From the NCBI RefSeq assembly GCF_010747415.1, contig NZ_JAAGNZ010000001.1, positions 372,001 to 436,000 of the forward strand: a stretch of 64,000 bases of DNA, given 5' to 3'. A model generated the notes under the pieces. It ran no database searches and was not told the origin of the DNA. It worked only from the letters and a program-made list of their open reading frames with translations. The translations under genes and the position numbers were made by a program. This document shows, in pieces, positions 7,759 through 16,236 of the stretch. The number at the start of each line of letters is the position of its first letter. The first letter of the stretch is position 1. The stretch is from Spirosoma agri. GTDB lineage: Bacteria; Bacteroidota; Bacteroidia; Cytophagales; Spirosomataceae.

Positions 7759-8790
7759 TTAAACAGTTTTCAGCAATTGCTGCTGATACTGAGGCAGGAT
7801 GGATAACAACTTCTGTTCGGTTTCGGCAAGGGACAATTTAGAGCGCCCACCAGCGGCATTCCGGTGACCTCCGCCGTTGAAATGGTTGCTGACCAGATCA
7901 CGGACTGAGAAATCACCAATAGAACGAAACGAAAGCCGGATTTCTTCATTGCGATCGATCAAAATCGCGGCCATAACAACCCCATCGACGGATAAGGCGT
8001 AATTGACCATGCCTTCTGTATCACCCGTTTTAGAACGGTATTGCTTCAACTCAGCATCGGTCAGTGTGATGTACGCAAATTTGTACTCCGGGATTACCTT
8101 CAGCTTTTCGTTCAGAATATAGCCGAGGAGCCTAAATTTATTGAGTGATACGTTGTCGAAAATTCGGCGGTGAATACTGCTGACATCAATCTTGAGATCC
8201 AGCAGTTGCGCGGCCATCCGATGAACATTGCCAGTTGTATTCGAGTGGCGGAATGAACCTGTGTCGGTCATCAGGCCAGCGTATAAACACTCCGCTATTG
8301 GAATATCCAGCAGGTCTTTGTCGCCTAGCTCGACAATGAGCCGAAACACCAGCTCGGCCGTAGCGGCAGCCGTTGGGTCCCAAAGAGCCAGATCGGCAAA
8401 TGATTCAGGTTCCAGGTGGTGGTCGATCAATATTTTCCGGGCCCGCGACTGCCGGACCATGGGAGCCAGATCGCGGATACGGTCCAGACTCGAAAAATCA
8501 AGACAGAAAATAACATCGGCTTCCTCCATCAGCTGGGCTACCGTTACCCGAACTTTCTCGTCAAAAGCAATAACACCGTCATTGCCTGACATCCAATGCA
8601 GGTTTTGTCCGTAGTCGGTAGGCGTTACGACCGTAACGTGATGGCCTTTTTTGCGTAAGTAACCCGCCAGTCCCAGAGACGATCCCATTGCATCTGCGTC
8701 AGGATTCTGGTGAGTGGTAATCAGTACAGTTTGCGCGGAAACACCGGTTGGGTTCCCGATAACTGCACCAATCGCTTCAATATCTTGCAT
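7759..8790 (-). CDS. nrnA: DHH-family phosphoesterase (NrnA-type oligoribonuclease / pAp phosphatase)
   Basis: This is a 343-residue DHH/DHHA1 protein. DHH motifs are present in order: HQNPDADAMGSSLGL (metal-binding aspartates), IFCLDFSSLDRI, LIDHHLEPESF (the DHH signature) and LMTDTGSFRHSNTT. The DHHA1 substrate-binding motif HFNGGGHRNAAGG is near the C-terminus. Family members degrade very short RNAs and 3'-phosphoadenosine 5'-phosphate. The start is set at 8790 (MQDIEAIG). The frame stays open to 9084, but that extension would cover the start of ndk on the other strand and lacks family sequence. It is divergent from ndk, with a 166-bp shared upstream region containing a CAAAAGTA (minus-strand TACTTTTG) -7 box. 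Confidence 0.88.
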   Translation of the reverse strand: MQDIEAIGAVIGNPTGVSAQTVLITTHQNPDADAMGSSLGLAGYLRKKGHHVTVVTPTDYGQNLHWMSGNDGVIAFDEKVRVTVAQLMEEADVIFCLDFSSLDRIRDLAPMVRQSRARKILIDHHLEPESFADLALWDPTAAATAELVFRLIVELGDKDLLDIPIAECLYAGLMTDTGSFRHSNTTGNVHRMAAQLLDLKIDVSSIHRRIFDNVSLNKFRLLGYILNEKLKVIPEYKFAYITLTDAELKQYRSKTGDTEGMVNYALSVDGVVMAAILIDRNEEIRLSFRSIGDFSVRDLVSNHFNGGGHRNAAGGRSKLSLAETEQKLLSILPQYQQQLLKTV

Positions 8791-8820
8791 AAACAAACAG
8801 CCGAAGCCGTAATCGAAACT

Positions 8821-8828
8821 CAAAAGTA
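8821..8828 (-). promoter_or_regulatory. Candidate -7 box for the DHH phosphoesterase gene
   Basis: On the minus strand the bases read TACTTTTG, an exact TAnnTTTG match, 30 bases before the start codon. No matching -33 element was found at 17-23 nt. Confidence 0.35.
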
Positions 8829-8956
8829 CGAATAATTTGGATATCAGCGGGCTAATCGACCTACACAGCATATCAGGTAAACTGCTTACCTTTACGCCTA
8901 ACCCGCGCAGGGCGGCCCGCGAAGGGTAACTAAAATTTGGATTCAGAAAATTACCA

Positions 8957-9376
8957 ATGGCTACGAACCAGACGTTCACCATGATTAAGCCCGACGCCGT
9001 AGAAGGCGGGCATACCGGTGCAATTATCAAACTGATTGAAGAAGCGGGCTTCCGTATCGTCGCAATCAAAAAGACACAGCTCACACCCGAGCGCGCCGGT
9101 CAATTTTATGCCGTGCATCGCGAACGGCCGTTTTACAACAACCTGCGCACGTACATGTCGTCAGGTACTATCGTGCCAATGATTCTGGAAAAAGAGAATG
9201 CGGTGGCCGACTTTCGTAAGCTGATCGGTGCGACAAACCCAGAGCAGGCCGAAGAGGGAACGATTCGCAAGCTGTACGCAAAATCCATCGAAGCAAACGC
9301 TATTCACGGGTCTGATTCCGACGAGAACGCGGCTATCGAAGGCAGTTTCTTCTTTGCTGCGACCGAACAATTCTAA
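8957..9376 (+). CDS. ndk: Nucleoside diphosphate kinase
   Basis: This 139-residue cytosolic enzyme moves the gamma-phosphate from ATP to other (d)NDPs through a phosphohistidine. The catalytic histidine is H117 in [12 protein letters not shown]. The ATP-binding lysine is K11 in MIKPDAV, and GTIRKLYA corresponds to the usual GTIRGD region. Length is typical. It is divergent from the DHH gene and convergent with nth. A palindromic repeat begins 6 bases after the stop and may end its transcript. Confidence 0.95.
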   Translation: MATNQTFTMIKPDAVEGGHTGAIIKLIEEAGFRIVAIKKTQLTPERAGQFYAVHRERPFYNNLRTYMSSGTIVPMILEKENAVADFRKLIGATNPEQAEEGTIRKLYAKSIEANAIHGSDSDENAAIEGSFFFAATEQF

Positions 9377-9381
9377 GGTAG

Positions 9382-9478
9382 ACCGGGATTACGCAGATTT
9401 GAGGATTTACAGAATTCAGCTTTCAGGAGAAAAAGTCTGACGAAGTTTGATACATTCTCAAATCTGCGCAATCCCGGT
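9382..9478. repeat. Palindromic intergenic repeat overlapping the 3' end of nth
   Basis: Left arm 9382-9403 and right arm 9457-9478 are inverted copies, 21 of 22 bases identical (ACCGGGATTACGCAGATTTG and its complement, plus two more bases). The left half also carries a direct repeat: GGGATTACGCAGATTT is followed at once by a similar AGGATTTACAGAATT. The right arm contains the nth stop codon and its last six sense codons (Thr-Gly-Ile-Ala-Gln-Ile). It resembles interspersed palindromic repeats of Bacteroidota rather than an ordinary terminator, since no T-run follows. Confidence 0.7.
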
Positions 9479-10120
9479 TCTCGCATTCTTCTCGTAGTAT
9501 TTACAAAAATCCCGTAAGGCGCATATGTTGCACTTGGGGGTGCGGGCTACGCACACGTATCGTCCGTGAAGAATAAGCCAATGGTGCGCTTTAGGAACGT
9601 ATTGTTTCGGGATATAAGCCATGAGCGCCTTCTCGACAGCGAGCGGAGTAGTAGCCGTTAGAGGGGCCAGCCCTAACCGATGCGAGACGCGAAAGACGTG
9701 CGTGTCAACAGCCATCGTTGGTTCGTTGTAGACCACCGATAAGATTACGTGGGCTGTTTTGCGACCAACACCGGGCAGCGTCTGTAATTCCTCAACCGTT
9801 GCCGGAATCTCCCCGCCGAATCGTTCCATTAACGCCGTTGCCATGCCCACCAAATGCTTTGCCTTGTTGTTGGGGTACGACACGCTACGGATGTAGGTGA
9901 ACGCTTCATCCGCCGATGCAGCGGCTAATGATTCCGGTTCCGGAAAGCGCTGAAAGAGAGCGGGCGTAATCTGGTTGATTCGCTTATCCGTACACTGAGC
10001 CGACAAAATGACCGCCACCAGCAACTCATAGGGGTTGCCGAAGTTCAGTTCTGTTTTGGGCTCTGGATAATGCTGGGTAAAGTAATCGAGGAACCGCTGA
10101 AAGCGTTCTTTCTTCTGCAT
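9458..10120 (-). CDS. nth: Endonuclease III (DNA glycosylase / AP lyase)
   Basis: This 220-residue base-excision repair enzyme removes oxidised pyrimidines and cleaves at the AP site. The helix-hairpin-helix LPGVGRKTAHVIL carries the catalytic lysine. VDTHVFRVSHRLGL carries the catalytic aspartate. The [4Fe-4S] ligands are C190, C197, C200 and C206 with spacing C-X6-C-X2-C-X5-C, as in the family. The protein ends 14 residues after the cluster; the last six residues are encoded inside the arm of an intergenic palindromic repeat, which suggests the repeat replaced the original end of the gene. Core residues are intact, so activity is expected. Confidence 0.95.
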   Translation of the reverse strand: MQKKERFQRFLDYFTQHYPEPKTELNFGNPYELLVAVILSAQCTDKRINQITPALFQRFPEPESLAAASADEAFTYIRSVSYPNNKAKHLVGMATALMERFGGEIPATVEELQTLPGVGRKTAHVILSVVYNEPTMAVDTHVFRVSHRLGLAPLTATTPLAVEKALMAYIPKQYVPKAHHWLILHGRYVCVARTPKCNICALRDFCKYYEKNARTGIAQI

Positions 10121-10225
10121 AAACAGAGGACATCAGCAGATAGCTAACTCACCGAAGGCCAAAATAGGCAAACGAGAAGCTAGCTATCTGCTCATGTCTT
10201 AGGTACTGACAAGCTCACAGGCGCT

Positions 10226-10477
10226 CTACGAATGTCGCAGACGGGCGGGCGGGTTTGCCGGGTGATGTTTTGAGTAATTCAGAATTGTCTGAACGGTACT
10301 TGTTCGGGGCTGACGTTCAATTTTGTTCAGCAAGGCCCGCATTTCGAGGGCTTCGAGAAAGAACGTCATCAAGTCCGGTTCAGACATCATTGCGTCTTCG
10401 ATAAGCAGGCTTTCCTCGGCGGAAGTCTCCTCATAGACATACCGGATTACATCATCTTGGGTAAATGTTTTTATCAT
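10226..10477 (-). CDS. Small acidic protein encoded with an ECF sigma factor (possible anti-sigma)
   Basis: This is an 83-residue protein whose first 26 bases overlap the end of the upstream sigma-factor gene, indicating translational coupling. The N-terminal two-thirds is acidic and helical (TSAEESLLIEDAMMSEPDLMTFFLEA). The end is basic and proline-rich. No transmembrane segment and no zinc-binding HxxxCxxC motif is present, so it is not a standard zinc anti-sigma factor. Position and coupling suggest it may bind or tune the sigma factor; this is inference only. I do not recognise the family. Confidence 0.65.
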   Translation of the reverse strand: MIKTFTQDDVIRYVYEETSAEESLLIEDAMMSEPDLMTFFLEALEMRALLNKIERQPRTSTVQTILNYSKHHPANPPARLRHS

Positions 10478-11051
10478 AACTCAGCGAACGTTTGCTCAGT
10501 TGCTTGCGCAGATTAATCAGCGCATAACGCATACGTCCCAAAGCTGTGTTGATGCTGACTCCGGTTGCATCGGCAATCTCCTGGAAACTCATTTCCTCGT
10601 AGTGCCGCATGATAAGCACCTGACGCTGTTGTTCCGGCAATCGCTGAATCAGTTCGCGCAAATGCTCGTGTGTTTCCTGGCGAATTTGGAGGGATTCGAC
10701 AGAATCCTCAGCAAACTCAAGCGTATTAAACACACTGCTTCCGTCTTCAAACACCACACTGGGGTAGCGTTTATCTTTTCGGAAATAGTCAATTGCCAAG
10801 TTGTGAGCGATGCGGATAATCCAAGGTAGAAATTTTCCCTCCTCGTTATATTTACCAGACTTAAGGGTGTCCACCGCTTTGATAAAGGTGTCCTGCATTA
10901 AATCTTCGGCCACATATTGATCTTTAACGATCAGATAAATGGTAGTGTAAATCTTCGATTTGTGCCGTTGCACTAATTTTGCAAAGGCTTTTTCATTACC
11001 ACGGATATACAGGGAAATCAACTCACTGTCGTTTACCTGGGCTTTTTCCAT
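10452..11051 (-). CDS. ECF-type RNA polymerase sigma-70 factor
   Basis: This is a 199-residue sigma factor with regions 2 and 4 only. Region 2 lies at about residues 25-95, with YVAEDLMQDTFIKA and LPWIIRIAHNLAIDYFRK. Region 4 lies at about 132-185, with RLPEQQRQVLIMRHYEEMSF, then QEIADATGVSINTALGRMRYAL as the helix-turn-helix. It directs RNA polymerase to a dedicated promoter set, which cannot be named from this window. The gene starts an operon with the small acidic protein. A promoter-like sequence lies about 90 bases upstream on the minus strand (11141-11172). It is divergent from the TPR histidine kinase across an AT-rich 477-bp region. Confidence 0.92.
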   Translation of the reverse strand: MEKAQVNDSELISLYIRGNEKAFAKLVQRHKSKIYTTIYLIVKDQYVAEDLMQDTFIKAVDTLKSGKYNEEGKFLPWIIRIAHNLAIDYFRKDKRYPSVVFEDGSSVFNTLEFAEDSVESLQIRQETHEHLRELIQRLPEQQRQVLIMRHYEEMSFQEIADATGVSINTALGRMRYALINLRKQLSKRSLSYDKNIYPR

Positions 11052-11140
11052 TTTCAGTAAGACAATTAGGTAACGTAGAGCAGTGTTCCGATAGTGTGTG
11101 CTGGGGTTATGTTTTTTGTAAATCCGTATAATGCCGATAC

Positions 11141-11172
11141 CAAAGTAAAGCGTTTAAAGGCTCATTTGCAAA
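11141..11172 (-). promoter_or_regulatory. Candidate promoter for the ECF sigma operon
   Basis: On the minus strand: TTTG (11172-11169), a 20-nt spacer, then TTACTTTG (11148-11141), five of six specified bases of TAnnTTTG. The spacing is exact for a Bacteroidota promoter. Confidence 0.4.
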
Positions 11173-11459
11173 TGAATAGTCCAAAAAATTTATCAAACGA
11201 CTCGTAATCTTTGGGAAATTTTAACGATTCAATAAAAAACAGGCTTCGACGAAAATTTTTAGGCCAATCTGTTTATTTGGAGAAAATATTGGACTTACGT
11301 AAGGATGTATGGTATAGATTCTTTTTAAGGGCGCCCCGTTTAATTTGAGTGAGAAAAAAAGTAGATATCTATTTTATGGTGAGTACATACGAGTTCGGAA
11401 AACGTATAATCAAGTGGTAAAGGCTAGTGTAAAAATGAAGTTTTTTTTAGGATAAAGGC

Positions 11460-11489
11460 TTGATTATCTGCCTTTCGTATTTACTTTTA
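11460..11489 (+). promoter_or_regulatory. Candidate promoter for the TPR histidine kinase
   Basis: TTG (11460-11462), a 19-nt spacer, then TACTTTTA (11482-11489), one base off TAnnTTTG. The gene starts 39 bases further on. Confidence 0.4.
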
Positions 11490-11528
11490 GCCTACTTAGA
11501 AGTGGGGATTCAGTTTGGGTGGTGAGCG

Positions 11529-13718
11529 ATGAGAAGTTTAATGATCTGGATTGTGTTGGTCAGTCTTGTTGAGCCGTGTCTGGCACAAACACGACCCCTA
11601 TTGCCTGATCTTAATTTTGACCGTCAGGGTGATTATCAATACATGGACAGCCTCCGTACGCTAGGTCATCGGTATATACGAACTACGGAACGGTTACCTC
11701 ATACGCTACATAACGATACGATCCAGCTGGAAGGGTTGCGTTATATGGCGATCGTATTTAAGCAATGGCGTAATGATACGAGCGATAGTAGCCTCTTTTA
11801 CGCAACAAAATTGGTTCATCAGGCACAAATTCGTCGCAATACGCTCTATCTAGTCCGGGGGCTAATGTTAGAAGAGTACTATTATCGTGTTCGAAAGAAC
11901 GACTATCCTAAAGCCCTGCAAATTAACCAGCGCGCGTCCATACTTTGTAGTGGATTACATAAAGCCAATTCTCCTCTTTGGCAGGTGCAAATGAACATGG
12001 GTGGTATTCACGTGCTGCTACGAGACTATCCAAGAGCTTTGCAAAGCTATCAGGCTTCGCTGGCGCTCCTGCCACAGAACACGCTTGTTTCCAAACAGAA
12101 TCGTAAACTGCTCATGGCACAGGTGGTCATGCAGATTGGGGACATTTATGAACGGCAGCAAAAATTTGACGCAGCCCGTAGTCAATTTGAAGAGAGCCGT
12201 CGCCTAAACCGGGAGACGACTTCGCTGACGAATAGTATTTATGCTGATGATCGGCTGGGTGACTTCTATACCACGCGCCACCAGCCCGAAAAAGCGATCC
12301 CTTACTATCAAGAATCGCTGGTAGGGTGGAAGCAGTTGAATAATCCGGTTGGTGAAGCATCGGTGTGGGCACGTCTGGCAGAGTGCTATGTGCAAACGGG
12401 TAATGTAGCCTTGGCTATTTCGTATGGTGAACAAGCTATGGACGTTGCCAAGCGTCAGGACAATCTACGCATACGGCAAATGGCCAGCCAGGCTCTGTAT
12501 CATGCTTACCGGGCCGACAAGCAACCGGAGAAAGCGTTGGCCCAACTTGAAGAGTTCAATGTAGTTAGAGATAGCCTTACTAAGCAGAAGCGGATTGATG
12601 AAACGCTGGCCTTACAAAATGAATATGCCATTCGTTTGGTACGGGAGGAGGCAGAGAAGCGGCAGTTAATCCAGCATCAGGAGCTGATGGATGTTCGTCG
12701 CCAGTCCGAAATTGCCCGGTTACGGGCAGAAGCAGAACGCGAACAGATTGCGGGCGAAAACCGGATGAATCAACTTCGTCAGCGGATTGAGACGGAACGG
12801 TTGCGGGCTGATTCGCAACGGAGCCGGCTTGAACAGCGGGGCCGCATCGAGTCGCTGAGTCACACCATCGAGCAGGCATCCCTGATGCGCTTATTTCTGG
12901 TATGCATGTTAGCCATGTTGCTTATTTTTTTCGCGGTCTATTATCGGAAAAGTCGGCTTATTGCTCATCAGAAACAGGAAATTGAAGGGCTGAATCGAGG
13001 GTTGGAAGGAAAAGTAACCGAGCGAACGGCTGAGTTAAAACTGGCCAACGATCAGCTGCGTGCCAAGAATCGGGAAATCGAGGATGCGTTGTTGCGTGGC
13101 CAAACGCTTGAACGAAAGCGCATGGCTGCTGACCTGCACGATAGTCTCGGTGGTCTGCTGGCTGCGATAAAAGTAAGCCTGTCGGCGTTGAATCCAACGC
13201 AACTGCCAGAGCGGGAACAGCAAATTTATCGAAACCTGCTTGGAATGACTAAAGAAGCCTTTGCCGAGGTGCGTTACCTATCGCATAACTTACAGCCCGA
13301 CGAACTGGAAAAACAGGGTTTATCGGAAGCTTTGGCACGATTAGTCAACAAACTCAACGCATCGCAGCAGGTTGCGTTCCAGCTGGATAATGAACAGCTT
13401 CCCCGGCTGGACAAAGCGATAGAGTTTAATCTATATTCGATCTGTATTGAGCTGTGTAGTAATATTTTACGCCATTCGGAGGCAACCGAAGCCGACATTA
13501 TTTTTCGACGCTTTCCAACCGAACTGAACATGATCGTGAAGGACAACGGTTGCGGTATGGACCCTGCTGACGCTACAGGTATGGGTTTGCGCAACATTCA
13601 GGCGCGCATGGATGCCATCCGGGGACGCTATGAAGTACATTCGGGTGAAAACGAGGGTACTACGTTCATTTTTATCCTGCCGGCATCGTCCGATGTGGCC
13701 TCCTCATTTCCGGTATGA
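11529..13718 (+). CDS. TPR-containing membrane sensor histidine kinase (HisKA_3 / NarX type)
   Basis: This is a 729-residue sensor kinase. A signal peptide (residues 1-19, ending in CLAQ) exports a periplasmic region of tetratricopeptide repeats at ~100-345, for example PRALQSYQASLALL and GDIYERQQKFDAARSQFEES. A basic/acidic coiled coil covers ~355-445. One transmembrane helix lies at ~452-473 (LMRLFLVCMLAMLLIFFAVYY). After a second coiled coil, the HisKA_3 dimerisation box ERKRMAADLHDSLGGLLA holds the phosphorylated His. A HATPase_c domain fills ~620-725, with ELCSNILRHSEA as N box, DNGCGM and GMGLRNIQARM as G boxes. No response regulator is adjacent; NarL/LuxR-type partners are usual for this class, so it is probably an orphan. 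The signal is unknown. Confidence 0.9.
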   Translation: MRSLMIWIVLVSLVEPCLAQTRPLLPDLNFDRQGDYQYMDSLRTLGHRYIRTTERLPHTLHNDTIQLEGLRYMAIVFKQWRNDTSDSSLFYATKLVHQAQIRRNTLYLVRGLMLEEYYYRVRKNDYPKALQINQRASILCSGLHKANSPLWQVQMNMGGIHVLLRDYPRALQSYQASLALLPQNTLVSKQNRKLLMAQVVMQIGDIYERQQKFDAARSQFEESRRLNRETTSLTNSIYADDRLGDFYTTRHQPEKAIPYYQESLVGWKQLNNPVGEASVWARLAECYVQTGNVALAISYGEQAMDVAKRQDNLRIRQMASQALYHAYRADKQPEKALAQLEEFNVVRDSLTKQKRIDETLALQNEYAIRLVREEAEKRQLIQHQELMDVRRQSEIARLRAEAEREQIAGENRMNQLRQRIETERLRADSQRSRLEQRGRIESLSHTIEQASLMRLFLVCMLAMLLIFFAVYYRKSRLIAHQKQEIEGLNRGLEGKVTERTAELKLANDQLRAKNREIEDALLRGQTLERKRMAADLHDSLGGLLAAIKVSLSALNPTQLPEREQQIYRNLLGMTKEAFAEVRYLSHNLQPDELEKQGLSEALARLVNKLNASQQVAFQLDNEQLPRLDKAIEFNLYSICIELCSNILRHSEATEADIIFRRFPTELNMIVKDNGCGMDPADATGMGLRNIQARMDAIRGRYEVHSGENEGTTFIFILPASSDVASSFPV

Positions 13719-13824
13719 GAAGGCAGGCTGATGATTCGTTGTTCCAGTCAATGACCGTTCGACCGAAAAACAAGGTGTATCTGGTAGCATCTTCTTACTT
13801 TCGGCCTATCGCTTTTTAACCGGT

Positions 13825-16155
13825 ATGCCTCGCCTTTCAGTACGCTTCATTCTCAATCTATTTCTGTTTCCAGTCGGTGCACTGGCACAAACGATAACTA
13901 CGGTTCCCAATACCGCACAGACGGACGCTATTCAGGTTGATTCGACCCGGCTGGACGCGACGGGCACGGACAAACAATCCGTTATTTTTGCACCGGCTAA
14001 AAAGCGGGTAATTATTCAGGCTACCGAAATTCACGATCGGCTGAAAATTGACGGTCATCTGGATGAAGCGGTCTGGCAGCGGGCCAAACCCATCCGAAAG
14101 TTTACCCAGGTCGATCCGAAGCAAGGACGCCCCGCATCATTCGATACCGATGTTCGGGTACTGTACAACCGAAATTTCCTGTACATAGCCGCGATCAACC
14201 GCGATTTACTGGGCCGGAGAGCACTCCGTGTTCCAAACTTCAAGCGTGATTTTTCAGCGCAGGCGCACGATTTATTCAGTGTGTCGATCGATGGGTTCAA
14301 TGACCAGCGCAACGCAATGGCCTTTGCCACAAATCCCTATGGCACTCAGCGCGATTTGCTATCGTTCGATGATTTTCTGTACGATACGGACTGGGATGGC
14401 CTTTGGAAAGTACGCACAAGCCGGACTGATTCGGGCTGGGTAGCCGAGATACAGATTCCCTGGCAGACATTACGATATGCCCAGTCGACGGATTCTACCC
14501 AGTCGTGGGGCATTAATTTCCTGCGAAACCGGCGTTATTCAAACGAGATCTCGGCCTGGTCACCTTTTCCAAGAGCGTTCACGGCAACCCGAATGGCTTA
14601 TGCGGGCTTGATCACGGGTCTTAAGCCACCGCCACCATCGCCCAATATCCGCGTTCAACCTTATGTACTTTTTGCCGACGACCGCTATAACGGCACTGAA
14701 GTAGGAATACGTCAGAACGCTAAGGTCAAAATTGGGGGCGATCTGAAATGGGCCATCAATCCCAATACGGTTCTGGACGTGACCTTAAACACCGATTTTG
14801 CGCAGGCCGATGTAGACCGACAGGTCAATAACCTGACTCGGTTTTCGGTGCTGTTTCCCGAACGTCGGGCCTTTTTTCTGGAGAACGCCAGTTTGTTTGG
14901 GGCCGGTTTGCCCGGTAATACGAACACGGGCGAGGGCGGAAGTATGGTTATCCAGCCATTCTTTAGCCGGACGATCGGATTGGCTAACCTGCCCGACGGG
15001 ACTAGTACACCCGTTCCGATCGATGCCGGGGCCAGACTGGTCTATCGGTCGCTGAACCGGAATTATGGGGGAATGTATATCCGGCAACGGGGTATTCCCG
15101 GCAGCCCGGCTACGGATTTTGCGGTGGGGCGTTACGTCGAAAACGTTGGTAAGCAGAATCGGATTGGGGGCCTGTTTGCGCTTAAGAACGTACACGATGG
15201 CGATGGTATCGACGGCCATCAGAACGGCACAGTTGCTATCGATGGCTTTTTCAGACTAGGGCAGTCTCTTTCGTACAGCGCCATGATCATTGGTTCGCTG
15301 ACGTCAGGGGCTAGTCAGCAGGGGATGGCCGCTTACAGTCAGTTTATGTACCGTTCTAATCAACTTGTCGGCTGGTTGACACAGTCAATTGTGACAAAGA
15401 GCTTCAATCCTGAGATGGGTTTCGTTTCCAGGAGCGATGTCATCACGACGACCCCCGGTTTTTATCTGGTCAATCGGTCAAAATGGCTGCCGAAGTGGGT
15501 GCGCAATTTCGAGCCTGGGTTCTTCGTCGAGCTTTATCACAAAGCCTCTACCGGCTACTTGCAGGAAGCGCAATACAATGCGAACCCGATCTGGCTGACC
15601 TTTCAGAACGGAGGGAATTTTGGCTTGTTCGTGAATCCGTCCTTCCAACGCCTGGACGACGGTGATTATCGCCCGTTGAGTCTTAACATCGCATCGGGAA
15701 ACTATCGGTATACGCGTTACCAGGCTATGTTCAGCAGCGATCCGTCGAAGAAAATATCGTACCAATTCATGGGTGAAACAGGGCGTTATTACGATGGGCG
15801 GCTTAATTATGGCCGGGCCTCGCTTATTCTGGCACCCATACCGCACGCGGCCTTTACGATGAATGCGGAAGTAAACGAGTTCGACAATGTCGGTCAATAC
15901 TCCGGAACGATCAAGCTCTACAGCGTGGAAAGTCGGCTGGCGGTGAACCCACGGTTGCAATTGATTAGCTTTTTCCAGCGGAATACCTACACTGATAAGA
16001 ACGTCTGGAATATTCGGCTTGCCTGGGAGTTTCAACCGCTGTCGTTCCTGTATATCGTGTATAATCACGGAACCTATGCCGGATCGATTCGGGCAATGGA
16101 TCGCCAGCAGGAGCAGCACATTATCGGCAAACTATCTTATCTGAAGCAGTTTTGA
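13825..16155 (+). CDS. DUF5916 outer-membrane protein with CBM9-like N-terminal domain
   Basis: This is a 776-residue exported protein. A signal peptide (residues 1-22) is followed at ~60-260 by a carbohydrate-binding family 9-like domain, recognised by LKIDGHLDEAVWQRA, FTQVDPKQGRPA and the DFYDTDWDGLW-like stretch. The rest is a DUF5916 beta-barrel region with alternating aromatic strands and a C-terminal phenylalanine, typical of outer-membrane insertion by BAM. VLFPERRAFFLENASLFGAG is a strong family hallmark. Family members are thought to sit in the outer membrane and may bind glycans; no enzymatic activity is established to my knowledge. It ends at a bidirectional terminator shared with rnr. 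Confidence 0.88.
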   Translation: MPRLSVRFILNLFLFPVGALAQTITTVPNTAQTDAIQVDSTRLDATGTDKQSVIFAPAKKRVIIQATEIHDRLKIDGHLDEAVWQRAKPIRKFTQVDPKQGRPASFDTDVRVLYNRNFLYIAAINRDLLGRRALRVPNFKRDFSAQAHDLFSVSIDGFNDQRNAMAFATNPYGTQRDLLSFDDFLYDTDWDGLWKVRTSRTDSGWVAEIQIPWQTLRYAQSTDSTQSWGINFLRNRRYSNEISAWSPFPRAFTATRMAYAGLITGLKPPPPSPNIRVQPYVLFADDRYNGTEVGIRQNAKVKIGGDLKWAINPNTVLDVTLNTDFAQADVDRQVNNLTRFSVLFPERRAFFLENASLFGAGLPGNTNTGEGGSMVIQPFFSRTIGLANLPDGTSTPVPIDAGARLVYRSLNRNYGGMYIRQRGIPGSPATDFAVGRYVENVGKQNRIGGLFALKNVHDGDGIDGHQNGTVAIDGFFRLGQSLSYSAMIIGSLTSGASQQGMAAYSQFMYRSNQLVGWLTQSIVTKSFNPEMGFVSRSDVITTTPGFYLVNRSKWLPKWVRNFEPGFFVELYHKASTGYLQEAQYNANPIWLTFQNGGNFGLFVNPSFQRLDDGDYRPLSLNIASGNYRYTRYQAMFSSDPSKKISYQFMGETGRYYDGRLNYGRASLILAPIPHAAFTMNAEVNEFDNVGQYSGTIKLYSVESRLAVNPRLQLISFFQRNTYTDKNVWNIRLAWEFQPLSFLYIVYNHGTYAGSIRAMDRQQEQHIIGKLSYLKQF

Positions 16156-16177
16156 CGAACGATTTCTAACCGGAAAA

Positions 16178-16212
16178 ATAAAAGCCACTCCAGATTAAGG
16201 AGTGGCTTTTGT
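16178..16212. terminator. Bidirectional terminator between DUF5916 gene and rnr
   Basis: A 12-bp perfect stem, AAAAGCCACTCC (16180-16191) and GGAGTGGCTTTT (16199-16210), closes a 7-nt loop. It ends in T residues on both strands. Confidence 0.85.
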
Positions 16213-16236
16213 GTTGATTGCAGGCTATATACGGCT

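Larger units (their letters stand above)
11052..11528. other. AT-rich 477-bp divergent control region (sigma factor / histidine kinase)
   Basis: No coding sequence is evident. It is markedly AT-rich, with several A and T runs. One candidate promoter points each way (11141-11172 minus, 11460-11489 plus). The long leaders on both sides leave room for regulator sites, but I see no clear palindrome. Confidence 0.55.

Noticed and set aside
8791..9084. Upstream extension of the DHH phosphoesterase frame (98 extra codons)
   Set aside because: It runs antisense through the start of ndk, carries no family sequence, and an ATG at 8790 begins the normal N-terminus.
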